The notes under the pieces: generated by a model
The model's input: only the letters and a program-made list of their open reading frames with translations
Databases searched by the model: none
What the model was told of the DNA's origin: nothing
Part shown: piece after piece, positions 17,568 through 26,508 of the stretch
How the letters are laid out: every line of letters begins with the position of its first letter
How positions within the stretch are numbered: position 1 is the first letter of the stretch
Program-made: the position numbers and the translations under genes
Assembly: GCA_029541985.1 (NCBI GenBank)
Contig: CP095414.1
Location: 1,364,001-1,428,000, forward strand
Direction: 5' to 3'
DNA from: Bacteroidales bacterium F22
Lineage (GTDB): Bacteria; Bacteroidota; Bacteroidia; Bacteroidales; Bacteroidaceae
Length of the DNA stretch: 64,000 bases

Positions 17568-18094
17568 TTCATTTCCTTCAAAATACGTAAAGCTTCAGTT
17601 ACATGCTTCTTAGCTTGCTTAAGCGAATCAAAAACAAAAACCACTTTGCCCTCTTTATTGACGATATAAGTTACCCTTCCAGGAATAGTCCCAAACAAAC
17701 TAGTAGGAACACCGAAGAGTTTACGTACTGCATTTCCTTCATCACTCAGAAGAGTAAAGTTCAAGTCATACTTCTTGGCAAATTTTAAATGGCTTTCCAC
17801 CGATTGTCCACTGATACCAATAATCATAGCATCAGCCTCTTCAAAGACTTCAAATTGGTCACGAAAAGAGCACGCTTCTGCAGTACAACCAGGAGTATCA
17901 TCTTTGGGATAAAAATAAATGACTAGATTCTTTTTACCCAATACTTGATCTAGTTGAAATAAATTTCCAAATTGATCATTCAATTCAAACGAAGGGACAG
18001 AACTGCCCACAATTACTTTTTCCATTTTCTGAGCGTTAATGTTAATACTTAAAGAACTGAAAAACAAACACATAGATATAATAAGGTAATTCAT
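17564..18094 (-). CDS. Exported PrxQ/BCP-type peroxiredoxin
   Basis: Thiol peroxidase. The active-site segment DDTPGCTAEACSF carries the peroxidatic Cys and a resolving Cys five residues later, the arrangement of PrxQ/BCP. The start at 18094 (MNYLIISMC...) leaves a 4-bp gap after the DUF1295 stop; the longer frame would run into that gene. The first ~21 residues form a signal peptide (SININA-QK), so this peroxiredoxin should work in the periplasm or at the membrane, whereas BCP is usually cytoplasmic. Its place in a lipid operon suggests protection against lipid peroxides, which is inference. Confidence 0.9.
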   Translation of the reverse strand: MNYLIISMCLFFSSLSININAQKMEKVIVGSSVPSFELNDQFGNLFQLDQVLGKKNLVIYFYPKDDTPGCTAEACSFRDQFEVFEEADAMIIGISGQSVESHLKFAKKYDLNFTLLSDEGNAVRKLFGVPTSLFGTIPGRVTYIVNKEGKVVFVFDSLKQAKKHVTEALRILKEMK

Positions 18095-18098
18095 AATT

Positions 18099-18890
18099 TT
18101 ATTTTTTTGATTTATACTTTCTTTTAATCCAAGGGAAAAAAGAATTTGTCTTTTGAATGTATTCACGATATTGCGGTTTCGTTTCTTTCAAGGTCTTTTC
18201 CAATAAAGTCACGCCAGAGACTTTTAGGAGAAGAAAAGTCATACCTATCGATCCAACAAAGGTCCAATAGCTTCCAGCAGCGATACTAAACAGAGCAAAT
18301 GACCACCACACCACCGAATCGCCAAAATAGTTGGGATGCCGAGTATATTTCCAAAATCCGATATCTAAGACTTTACCCTTGTTTTGAGGGTCTTTCTTAA
18401 ACTGTGCCAATTGAAAATCACCACCAGCTTCGAAAGAAATCCCGATAATAAATAAGAAAATACCTAGATAATCCAACCACTTCAGACTATAAGAATCTGT
18501 ATGCACGTTAGTACCCAATAAAGGTAATGAAACAAACATGATTAATGCACCTTGTAGCAAGAAAGTTTGAAAATAACTTACCCACCAGTAACGTTTTGCA
18601 CCATATTTTTGTCTAAACTGTTGATATCTAAAATCTTCACCTTTACCTAGATTACGCCATGCCAAATAAATAGAAAGGCGCAATCCCCAAAGCGTAACAA
18701 AAGCTAGTAAGATGATTTGTCTTGTATAGAAGTGACCAGAATGCAAAAAGTAAACGACATTCACAATAACGAAACCCATTCCCCAAAAAAGATCAACGAT
18801 ACTCACATTAGTTATCCATACGCTCACCACCCATAGCAAAGTGACGAGAATAAATAAGACAAGTGAGGCTTGCAAAATGAGTGTCAACAT
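18099..18890 (-). CDS. DUF1295 membrane protein (steroid 5-alpha-reductase-like)
   Basis: Polytopic membrane protein of 263 aa with about 6-7 hydrophobic segments. The C-terminal signature GFWKYTRHPNYFGD is the NAD(P)H- or SAM-binding-type motif shared by DUF1295, steroid 5-alpha reductases and isoprenylcysteine methyltransferases. GLRLSIYLAWRN and the following KGEDFRY are also DUF1295-like. In other bacteria DUF1295 and DUF2177 genes often sit together in clusters with fatty-acid modification enzymes, and both occur here with PlsY and a fatty-acid-kinase-like protein. A role in lipid modification is likely; the reaction is unknown. Confidence 0.85.
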   Translation of the reverse strand: MLTLILQASLVLFILVTLLWVVSVWITNVSIVDLFWGMGFVIVNVVYFLHSGHFYTRQIILLAFVTLWGLRLSIYLAWRNLGKGEDFRYQQFRQKYGAKRYWWVSYFQTFLLQGALIMFVSLPLLGTNVHTDSYSLKWLDYLGIFLFIIGISFEAGGDFQLAQFKKDPQNKGKVLDIGFWKYTRHPNYFGDSVVWWSFALFSIAAGSYWTFVGSIGMTFLLLKVSGVTLLEKTLKETKPQYREYIQKTNSFFPWIKRKYKSKK

Positions 18891-18893
18891 AAT

Positions 18894-20699
18894 CTAAGTC
18901 TTTACAGTGAATAATAAAGATATCGCAATGGCTCCATTTCCAGCATGCATCCCAATCACAGGAGAGATATCAACTACGGATACTGGTTTCTTCCCTGCAA
19001 TGTTGACCATTTTCGATTCTGCTTTTGAAGCCCTCTCAGGGTTGTGAGCATGCAAGATAATATAATTCCATATCGTCTTACCAGTACTAATCTTCTTAAT
19101 GTGTCTAAAGACTTTATTCAGACTAGCCCGCTGACTAAATGTATTACCAAACAATAAAGAATGACCATTAGGATCCATTGAGATAACAGGATTGATGCCC
19201 AAGACGTTGGCTATAAAGCCAGCAGGTTTTGAGACACGCCCCCCTTTTATCATATATTTCAAGTTCTTTACACTGACGAATATTTTAGCATTAGAGATAT
19301 CCGTATGAAGTGATTCAACAATCGATTCTACTGGCATGTTCATTTCTATTTTTTTCGCCGTCTTGAGAACAAGCAATCCCAAGGCACCCGATAAATTCCT
19401 TGAATCAATCGAATAAACAGGTTTATTAAACTCCTTTTCGATACGCTGAGCGGCTTTGACGCTATTAGCATAAGTACCGCTAAATTGAGATGTCAGATGA
19501 ATTGAGATGATTGCGTCATAATGAGATGCCAAATGGGAATACAAATTAGTAAAAGTACGTTCGTTTATCTGCGATGTTTTTGGAAACTCTCGACTACTCT
19601 CGAGTAAATCATAAAATTGTTCTGGTTGAATGGTCATCTTATCCAAGTAATGACTGTCGCCAAAATTCAGATTAAGTGACACTACATTTATTTGGTAGAA
19701 ATCAATCAATTCTTGAGACAAATCACAAGTGGAATCAGTAACCAAAGCAATCTTCCATTTTCTATGACTAGCCATCTCTTGCTGCCGTTGCATATCATCT
19801 ACCTTTTGAAAGGTGATTGTCCCACGATCTTTCAGTTTGTGAAACAGTTCTGCTGGCTGGTTAGTATGAATATGGATACGGCATGTCTTCTCAGAACCTG
19901 CAACAACAATCGAATCTCCATTTTCACTTAAGAATTTCTTTAAGGCATCGGTACTTGTTGTCAGATTCTTAATAATCGCTTCAGTACAATAGCGATAGGT
20001 TAACTGTTCCTCTAGGCCCTCATCAGTATGAATCAAAGAGACAGAAGCTGTCTTATCAATAGTGAGACGCCTCACATTTCTATTTTTTATAAAATCAATC
20101 ACACCCTCAATAAACACGACAAAACCTTTGGCTCCAGCATCTACAAAACCATATTTCTTTAAATCTTTCAATTTTAAAGTCGTTTCAGACAATGATTTCT
20201 CCAATATCTCTATCGAGTCGATGAGAACAGTTTTGAAACTATTGGAAGATTCTTTTCTACTGAATAAGAAGTCAGACCAATCACGTATAACCGTCAACAT
20301 AGTCCCTTCAACAGGATTAGCCACAGCTTCATACATGAATGGGATTGATTTCTTTATACTATCTGCAAATTCCGAAAGACTAATTTGCTGTTTATCACTT
20401 GTCTGAGTGTTTACCCCATGGAGAAACTGTGCAAAAATGACACCTGAATTTCCCCTTGCACCGATTAAAGCTGCTTCTGCGATATCACCAATCATTTTCT
20501 TGTAAGACCTATACGGTTTAATGGAGTCAATAACAGCGCGAATTGTGGATGCTAAATTGGTTCCAGTATCTTTATCTCTAACAGGAAAAACATTAATCCT
20601 ATTGATTTCTTCTTGCTGAAACAACAATTGTTGACTTCCTGCTATAAAAGCATAGTATAGAAATTTACCATTGATTTCTTGAGGGTTACTTATATTCAT
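18894..20699 (-). CDS. Fused DAK2 kinase-DegV protein (FakA-FakB-like fatty acid kinase)
   Basis: 601 aa. Residues ~1-200 are a DhaL/DAK2 kinase domain with the metal-binding aspartates in VRDKDTGTN (D42, D44) and GARGNSG at 81-87. Residues ~215-305 match the FakA middle region (YRYCTEAII, RIHIHTNQP). Residues ~315-601 are a complete DegV (FakB) fatty-acid-binding domain (VTDSTCDLS, TSQI, HLTSQFSGTY, IDSRNLSGALG, KYMIKGGRVSK). In Firmicutes FakA and FakB are separate: FakB holds the fatty acid while FakA phosphorylates it. The fusion here would be a one-chain acyl-phosphate maker. Shared operon with plsY strongly supports a role in channelling exogenous or recycled fatty acids to phospholipid. 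The gap to the next gene is 3 bp. Confidence 0.88.
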   Translation of the reverse strand: MNISNPQEINGKFLYYAFIAGSQQLLFQQEEINRINVFPVRDKDTGTNLASTIRAVIDSIKPYRSYKKMIGDIAEAALIGARGNSGVIFAQFLHGVNTQTSDKQQISLSEFADSIKKSIPFMYEAVANPVEGTMLTVIRDWSDFLFSRKESSNSFKTVLIDSIEILEKSLSETTLKLKDLKKYGFVDAGAKGFVVFIEGVIDFIKNRNVRRLTIDKTASVSLIHTDEGLEEQLTYRYCTEAIIKNLTTSTDALKKFLSENGDSIVVAGSEKTCRIHIHTNQPAELFHKLKDRGTITFQKVDDMQRQQEMASHRKWKIALVTDSTCDLSQELIDFYQINVVSLNLNFGDSHYLDKMTIQPEQFYDLLESSREFPKTSQINERTFTNLYSHLASHYDAIISIHLTSQFSGTYANSVKAAQRIEKEFNKPVYSIDSRNLSGALGLLVLKTAKKIEMNMPVESIVESLHTDISNAKIFVSVKNLKYMIKGGRVSKPAGFIANVLGINPVISMDPNGHSLLFGNTFSQRASLNKVFRHIKKISTGKTIWNYIILHAHNPERASKAESKMVNIAGKKPVSVVDISPVIGMHAGNGAIAISLLFTVKT

Positions 20700-20708
20700 G
20701 TGAAAATA

Positions 20709-21116
20709 TCAATTTAATTGTTTTGCAATAAAAAAGCTAGCCAAACTTACAAGTGCGGTTAGAACGACTCCCCATGTAATATCAATAAAAACGATAGGAA
20801 GTGGCCAACCTTTGAGAGTGGCTAGATTTGTCAGGTCATAGGTAGCATAAGTAAAGAACCCAAACAAGCCTCCCAGCAAAGCAGCACTAAGCATAGAATT
20901 CTTATCTACTGATGGATAAATGGCGAAAATAGAAATACCGATGATATATAACAGATAGAAAATAAGAGCTGCAGTCCAATTGACTTTATCAGCTAAAAAT
21001 GTCCCTAAATATTTCTGGTAGAGATTTTTAGCGATGAAACCTAACCACACCATATCAAGAAGAAGAAAGACGACCGTCGTTAAGACATAATGTATTAAAA
21101 TATTTTTTATACTCAT
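20709..21116 (-). CDS. DUF2177 membrane protein
   Basis: 135 aa with four predicted membrane helices. The DUF2177 signature is seen in the N-terminal LLLDMVWLGFIAKNLYQKYL and the C-terminal TYDLTNLATLKGWP plus DITWG. It is the first gene of the five-gene lipid operon, ending 9 bp before the fatty-acid-kinase-like gene. The function of the family is unknown; its association with lipid genes suggests a membrane-lipid role. Confidence 0.85.
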   Translation of the reverse strand: MSIKNILIHYVLTTVVFLLLDMVWLGFIAKNLYQKYLGTFLADKVNWTAALIFYLLYIIGISIFAIYPSVDKNSMLSAALLGGLFGFFTYATYDLTNLATLKGWPLPIVFIDITWGVVLTALVSLASFFIAKQLN

Positions 21117-21207
21117 ACTCTTAGTCTTTATGATTGTTATTTAATAATCCTCTTTGCAATCCTAGAATGGGCTGAACCTACTCCACTCTATTAATATTTA
21201 TCACATC

Positions 21208-21215
21208 CAAATATA
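21208..21215 (-). promoter_or_regulatory. -7 box of the lipid operon promoter
   Basis: TATATTTG on the minus strand, 91 bp before the DUF2177 ATG. The region is very AT-rich and no clear -33 element stands out. Confidence 0.45.
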
Positions 21216-21260
21216 ATAAATATTTATTTAATAATAAAGACAAATATAAAATATAATTAC

Positions 21261-21268
21261 TAAATTTG
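21261..21268 (+). promoter_or_regulatory. -7 box for the 21359 lipoprotein
   Basis: TAAATTTG, 90 bp before the chosen ATG and 45 bp from the divergent -7 box of the lipid operon. The region is AT-rich, so a chance match is possible. Confidence 0.4.
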
Positions 21269-21358
21269 TATTTAATAGTTTATTATTGATAGCTAGATTA
21301 TTAAAATAAGTATTAATATTAAATGAAACAAATGGTCAATCAAATTAACTTCATCAAT

Positions 21359-22966
21359 ATGAGAAAATTAGTTTTAGTTTTATTTGTGATTACTTTCATG
21401 AGTTGTTCTAGTCAGGACGAGAATTTATTTCAGGAGGATATACCAGTCACTCTATCAGCGACCACTAGTTCCCCAGATATACCATCGCAATATTTAGATT
21501 GGGAAAATACCCAATTTGTGTATTATAACAAAGACTTCATCCTATTCCCATGGGAATCTGGTGCCAATTCTAGTATGATTCCTAAAGAAATAAGAGATGA
21601 TTACACATCAGCTGACGGCTGGGTATTATTATACAACGATTTCTATAATGATGAGCCCGACCCTAAATTTATTCTTTACAACAAATTTAGAGGAATAGTA
21701 AAAGTCTTTGTATACGTCACTCAATCTATTTATACAGGAAAAGACCTCATATGGGGATTTGGAGTAAATACAGCAGACGAAAATATATCATCGTTCAATT
21801 TCACAAAGAATATAGCTAAACCATTGAACGAAAAGGAATCAAATCCAGCAATTTATGTGATTAATTACAATAACGTCTCTCATTCATTTTACAATAGCAT
21901 AACACAAGGGAAATGGTATAGCAATCAATTTGAAGTTATGTATGATCCTACTCTTGAGAATAGAGAAAATATTGATTTTTGTTTTCAATCTTTTGCAATC
22001 GATAAAATAGATACACAATTAAATATAGACAATGATAAGATTGGTTCATACGCATTTACACTCCCTTCACAAAACAATACAACAAGCCTTTTTTATGACT
22101 TAAGAACATGTCTTAAAAACAATAGTAATGTAAAATTAGATTTTCAGTGTTTAACAGAAGCAACTCCATACTTAACTAGTTATATCTCAGCACAAACAAA
22201 TCTTGATCTTAAGCACTCATTATCCGAAGGATTTTCAAGTATAAATACCTCGGGGTTATCAGATAACCCAATGATTGAAGCACTAACCAATACGACTTCT
22301 GTAAATGAATCAAACAATGAGACCAAACTTAATTGTTCGTTGAAAGCGACCATTGTGAAAACCAATAATGTCACTACTCCTTTTGTAGGACCTCATGCAA
22401 CCTTTAAATACCCTGGCACCTCAAATACAGCTTCAGAAAAGCACTTACCTAATTATGACAAACCACTAGGTGTCTTTTGTATTACAAATCAGCCAAAAGT
22501 AGAATTGACTCAAGATGCCCAATGGAATAATGTCACTGGTAGCTATTCGGTAGTCAATCACTTCAAACTCGACCCAACTTCATTTAGCGTCATCATCAAT
22601 GAAGAAGTGAAAACAGCCTGTTCAGATATTAAGGTAAACAAGCAGATCGTTTACAATCCAGGTTATAAGCATTACCTTATTGAGACCAAAGGAGGAGCCA
22701 ATTTAATCGATTCGTATGAAGGAAACATACGTTATTTGAGTAACAATGAAGATTTCAGAGAAGTTTACCAAGGAACGGAAATAACAAACATCACTGCAAA
22801 CCAATGTAAAATTAGGATTACAATTACGATGACACCAAAGGGACAAGACAAACAAGTAATTATCGTAAAAGAGTTCGATCCCTCCCTATCCATCAACAAA
22901 AATATAGATTATGTATATGGTAATTCTCGAATCGAACATTCAACCACAATAACACCTAGAAAATAA
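21359..22966 (+). CDS. Uncharacterised lipoprotein
   Basis: I do not recognise a family. From the ATG at 21359 (MRKLVLVLFV...) the protein begins with a classic lipoprotein signal ending in the lipobox TFMSC (the frame is open from 21323). It then has ~520 residues rich in Asn, Ser, Thr and aromatic residues with alternating hydrophobic strands, which suggests a beta-rich surface or periplasmic protein. No catalytic motif, repeat or membrane segment stands out. It stands alone between the divergent lipid operon and a convergent MFS gene. A role in adhesion or glycan binding would be a guess. Confidence 0.7.
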   Translation: MRKLVLVLFVITFMSCSSQDENLFQEDIPVTLSATTSSPDIPSQYLDWENTQFVYYNKDFILFPWESGANSSMIPKEIRDDYTSADGWVLLYNDFYNDEPDPKFILYNKFRGIVKVFVYVTQSIYTGKDLIWGFGVNTADENISSFNFTKNIAKPLNEKESNPAIYVINYNNVSHSFYNSITQGKWYSNQFEVMYDPTLENRENIDFCFQSFAIDKIDTQLNIDNDKIGSYAFTLPSQNNTTSLFYDLRTCLKNNSNVKLDFQCLTEATPYLTSYISAQTNLDLKHSLSEGFSSINTSGLSDNPMIEALTNTTSVNESNNETKLNCSLKATIVKTNNVTTPFVGPHATFKYPGTSNTASEKHLPNYDKPLGVFCITNQPKVELTQDAQWNNVTGSYSVVNHFKLDPTSFSVIINEEVKTACSDIKVNKQIVYNPGYKHYLIETKGGANLIDSYEGNIRYLSNNEDFREVYQGTEITNITANQCKIRITITMTPKGQDKQVIIVKEFDPSLSINKNIDYVYGNSRIEHSTTITPRK

Positions 22967-22997
22967 GGTGTAAGAAGTAGAATCATTTGTCAAAAAG

Positions 22998-23028
22998 TAA
23001 GCCGTTTAATCAATGATTAAACGGCTTA
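22998..23028. terminator. Bidirectional terminator overlapping the MFS 3' end
   Basis: 15-bp perfect arms (22998-23012 and 23014-23028; TAAGCCGTTTAATCA and its complement) followed by TTTTT on the plus strand. On the minus strand the left half encodes the last residues of the MFS protein (KPFNH) and its TGA stop, so coding sequence and terminator overlap. Confidence 0.88.
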
Positions 23029-24218
23029 TTTTTCTTGAATACAGATCTATTCTGATAACTATTGAGAACAAAAGAAATTAGAATAAATACAAAACCAACA
23101 CTAACTACACCAGTCCATCCCCAGGCACGCCAACAAAATCCTGCCAAAACGGTCGCTAGTGTACCTCCAACGAAGAATGTCGTCATGAAAATTGTATTTA
23201 AGCGACTCGCTGCATTAGGCCTTAACTTTAGTACAGCCGTTTGATTTCCCAATTGAATAGATTGCATCCCCATATCCAACACAATGATTCCAAGGATCAT
23301 ACCTAGATAACTAGCTTGAAAGAAATATAAGCAGCTCCAGCCAGAAATCATCAATATTTCACCTAACAGATTCATACGGAATGGGCCAATACGGTCTGTA
23401 TATTTCCCTAAAACCGAAGCAATCATTGCTCCAGAGACACCACACAAACCGAGTAATCCCACGATTGCCCCTCCGGCATAGAAAGGCTCTTGAGCCATTT
23501 TAAAACTTAACATAGCCCATAGTGTCAAAAAAGAGCCAAAGGCAAATCCGGCCTTCACGGAAGCAAATCGTAATTTAGGTTCTTCCTGCACTATCTGTAT
23601 CATAGAGCCCATCAAATCGCGATATCTCCCTTTGAAAGACGGTAAAACCACTGGAAAGAAGCGGTAAAGCAACGCAAAACATACAATCATGATAAAGGCT
23701 GCAATGTAATACATGCTACGCCATTCCCAGAAGCCACCAATGACTCCACTCAATACACGAGATAAAAGGATGCCTACGAGTAATCCCGAAAGGACAATAC
23801 CCATATTCCGACTTTTATTTTTAGGTTCAGAGAATTGAGAGACCAAGGGCAAAAATAACTGAGGAGTGACAGAGCATAAGCCAGTGATTAACGAAGCCAC
23901 TAGGATGAGCCCAATACTAGGTGAAAAGGCAACGAATAACAGCGAGAAGGCCAAAATTCCAAAATTCAGCAAAATGATTAATCGCCTATTAACCATATCC
24001 CCTAATGGAATAATAAAAAACAAACCCAATGCATAACCCAATTGTGAACAGATAGAGATATTATTAACCTCCACCACAGACACGTTTAAGTCTTGACGAA
24101 TCAGTTCCAATAGAGGTTGGGAGTAATAAAGATTTGCCACTGACAACCCTGTAGTAATCGTAATTAGCCAAAGTAATAATGTAGAAATACCCTGATTTTC
24201 TTCTAATCTAGTCCGCAT
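23010..24218 (-). CDS. MFS transporter (probable drug/metabolite exporter)
   Basis: 402 aa with 12 hydrophobic segments. Features of the major facilitator superfamily are the N-terminal YYSQPLLELI, the loop 2-3 motif PLGDMVNRR, and the second-half equivalent GKYTDRIGP. It resembles the YgaY/Bcr-like proton-driven exporters; the substrate is unknown. It lies 57 bp downstream of the Old-Yellow-Enzyme gene on the same strand, but a terminator-like hairpin separates them, so cotranscription may be partial. A weak -7 match (TATCTTAG) lies just before its ATG. Confidence 0.85.
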   Translation of the reverse strand: MRTRLEENQGISTLLLWLITITTGLSVANLYYSQPLLELIRQDLNVSVVEVNNISICSQLGYALGLFFIIPLGDMVNRRLIILLNFGILAFSLLFVAFSPSIGLILVASLITGLCSVTPQLFLPLVSQFSEPKNKSRNMGIVLSGLLVGILLSRVLSGVIGGFWEWRSMYYIAAFIMIVCFALLYRFFPVVLPSFKGRYRDLMGSMIQIVQEEPKLRFASVKAGFAFGSFLTLWAMLSFKMAQEPFYAGGAIVGLLGLCGVSGAMIASVLGKYTDRIGPFRMNLLGEILMISGWSCLYFFQASYLGMILGIIVLDMGMQSIQLGNQTAVLKLRPNAASRLNTIFMTTFFVGGTLATVLAGFCWRAWGWTGVVSVGFVFILISFVLNSYQNRSVFKKNKPFNH

Positions 24219-24240
24219 TTTTTTTTGCGAACTAAGATAC

Positions 24241-24272
24241 TAAAAATAAGTCCATTCCAGAATTGGAATGGA
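24241..24272 (-). terminator. Terminator after the Old-Yellow-Enzyme gene
   Basis: 9-bp perfect stem (24264-24272 with 24251-24259, TCCATTCCA type) with a 4-base loop, followed on the minus strand by CTTATTTTTA. It starts 3 bp after the stop codon. Confidence 0.7.
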
Positions 24273-24274
24273 AA

Positions 24275-25399
24275 TTATTTTTTCAAAGGCATCCAGCCTG
24301 TTCTAGACAATAATCCGCCCCAAAGCGCATCTGGTATATTCAATGATGACTGTGCATTGACATCCAGTTCCATTCTAATTTGGTCTACCATACCATTCTT
24401 TACTTTAGTTAACCAATGTGGTTCCATTAAGAGTTCCCTACCCATAGCAACCAATGCAATAGGAGTATCCAACACCCTTTCTGCTTCTTCAGGAGAATGA
24501 ATACCACCTACACCAATCACAGGAATTAGATGACCTACTTTAGCCGCAATAAGTTGAGCACGACTAGTCGTATCTTTTTGATTTCGCATTGAGCCAGCCC
24601 AGAAATCCATTACAGAAACATGGATATAATCCAACTGTTTCGATGCAAGGGCTTCTACCAGAGTGAGAGTATCCTCCATTGTGATACCTGGATTCTCCAT
24701 TTCTTCAGGTGAGATACGATATCCCACAAGAAATGGATGTGGAGCAAGAGCAGCTGCATTTTTGACTGCATCTACTACTGCAAGTGGGAAAGCCATTCGC
24801 TTAGTCAAGTCACCACCCCATTTATCCGTTCTGCGATTAGAATGAGGTGAGAAGAATTGTTGCAAAAGATAAGTATTTGCACCATGAATCTCTACTCCAT
24901 CAAAACCAGCTTCTATAGCTCGACGAGTAGCTTCACCAAAAGCCACGATTGTCTCCTCGATTTCTTCATTTGTCATAGCCCGAGGAACCTGTGCCCCTTC
25001 TCTTACTGCAGCCACTGCACTGGCACTAAGTGATTGTCCATCGACTAATTCTTCGGGGGGCGACATCCGTCCACCATGATAGATTTGAAGAACCGCTTTG
25101 TTTCCCTTCTCTTTCATCGCATCAGCGATCCTTTTTAAGCTAGGAATTAGTGCATCAGAATCTGCACCTATCTGCCCATGAAAACCTTTACCATGTCTAA
25201 TCACATAAGCACAAGCAGTAACTAATAAGCCTGCTGTTTCATTTCGTTCGCGATAATATGCTACTTCAGCATCAGTAGTTGTTCCATTATCATTACCTGA
25301 GAAAGTAGTCATAGGTGCCATTACGATACGACTAGTTATCTCTATTCCGGAGATAGGAAAGGTAAAAGCAGAAAGTATTTTTTGATATTTTGTATTCAT
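24275..25399 (-). CDS. Old-Yellow-Enzyme-family NADH:flavin oxidoreductase
   Basis: FMN-dependent ene-reductase of TIM-barrel fold, 374 aa. Recognisable segments are RIVMAPMTTF near the N-terminus, LQIYHGGR, the barrel-mouth motif EIHGANTYLLQQFFSPHSN, and the phosphate-binding end in GVGGIHSPEEAE. It reduces activated C=C bonds of enals, enones or quinones. It follows a medium-chain enone reductase gene by 31 bp, and the pair probably forms an electrophile-detoxifying operon under the palindromic operator at 26526-26539. Confidence 0.92.
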   Translation of the reverse strand: MNTKYQKILSAFTFPISGIEITSRIVMAPMTTFSGNDNGTTTDAEVAYYRERNETAGLLVTACAYVIRHGKGFHGQIGADSDALIPSLKRIADAMKEKGNKAVLQIYHGGRMSPPEELVDGQSLSASAVAAVREGAQVPRAMTNEEIEETIVAFGEATRRAIEAGFDGVEIHGANTYLLQQFFSPHSNRRTDKWGGDLTKRMAFPLAVVDAVKNAAALAPHPFLVGYRISPEEMENPGITMEDTLTLVEALASKQLDYIHVSVMDFWAGSMRNQKDTTSRAQLIAAKVGHLIPVIGVGGIHSPEEAERVLDTPIALVAMGRELLMEPHWLTKVKNGMVDQIRMELDVNAQSSLNIPDALWGGLLSRTGWMPLKK

Positions 25400-25430
25400 T
25401 TGTTCGTTGATTTAATTAATGATGTGGTGA

Positions 25431-26426
25431 CTAGATTCTAACAATCATCTTGCCCTTATTCTTCCCTTCGAAAAGGTTAATAAAAGCCTGTGGAATGGCA
25501 TCGAAGCCATCGACCATTGTTTCGGTATAAGTCAATTTACCCTCTTTGAGCCATTGAGATAAACGTTTGATTCCTTCAGGGAACTTTTTAGCATAATTTC
25601 GGACGATAAATCCCTGCATAAGCACACTCTTCTTAATAAGAAATGGCTCCAATCTAGGCCCCATCGGAACAGCTGTTTCGTTATAAACCGAAATAGAACC
25701 ACAGACAGCAATTCGACCAAATTGGTTCATATTAGCATAAACACTATCAGAGATTGGTCCTCCAACATTATCAAAATAAACATCTACCCCATCAGGACAA
25801 GCAGCAGCAATTGCCTCTGTCATATTTTCTACAGTGTTGTAATTAATCCCTGCATCAAAACCAAATTTTGATTTCAACATCGATACCTTTTCATCCGTTC
25901 CCGCAATCCCAAGTACATGGCAACCCATTAACTTAGCTATCTGCCCAACGATACTACCAACAGCACCAGCAGCACCAGATACGACAACAGTTTCTCCTTC
26001 TTTTGGAGCCCCAATCTCAGTCAGACCAAAATAAGCAGTCAGTCCTGTCATACCCAATACTCCAAGATAAGCAGATAAAGGCGCCACAGTGCCATCCACT
26101 ATTATTAAACCTGTACCATCTGACTTCTGATATTCTTTCCAGTCCAAAGCACCTAAAACGAAATCTCCTACTTTGAAGTCGTCAGATTTGGAAGCTATTA
26201 CCTCAGCAATAGCACCTGAACTCATGATTTTTTGGAGTTCAAAAGAATCCACATATGAATCGGCATCACTCATACGTCCTCTTAAATAAGGGTCGACAGA
26301 TACGTAAGCCATCTTTAAGAGTACTTCTCCAGAGATAATCTCAGGAATTGCTTCATCCAGTAATCTAAAATCTGAAAGTTGAGGTTTGCCAACCGGACGA
26401 TTGGCTAAAATGATTGTTTTGTTCAT
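25431..26426 (-). CDS. NADP-dependent medium-chain oxidoreductase (enone reductase-like)
   Basis: Zinc-independent MDR-family enzyme of 331 aa, similar to leukotriene B4 dehydrogenase/curcumin-type reductases. The start is the ATG at 26426 (MNKTIILANRPVG...), the typical family N-terminus; the extension to 26489 is not family-like. Motifs: VDPYLRGRM near residue 45, the nucleotide-binding AAGAVGSIVGQIAKLMG, and YFDNVGG. It reduces alpha,beta-unsaturated carbonyls with NADPH. It is first in the operon with the Old-Yellow-Enzyme gene. Confidence 0.92.
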   Translation of the reverse strand: MNKTIILANRPVGKPQLSDFRLLDEAIPEIISGEVLLKMAYVSVDPYLRGRMSDADSYVDSFELQKIMSSGAIAEVIASKSDDFKVGDFVLGALDWKEYQKSDGTGLIIVDGTVAPLSAYLGVLGMTGLTAYFGLTEIGAPKEGETVVVSGAAGAVGSIVGQIAKLMGCHVLGIAGTDEKVSMLKSKFGFDAGINYNTVENMTEAIAAACPDGVDVYFDNVGGPISDSVYANMNQFGRIAVCGSISVYNETAVPMGPRLEPFLIKKSVLMQGFIVRNYAKKFPEGIKRLSQWLKEGKLTYTETMVDGFDAIPQAFINLFEGKNKGKMIVRI

Positions 26427-26508
26427 CGTTATTCTAATTATTATTGTTTGTTTAGCAAACACTCTATAGCTAAGCCATAGGAATGTCATGAACTGATAAG
26501 TTCATAAA

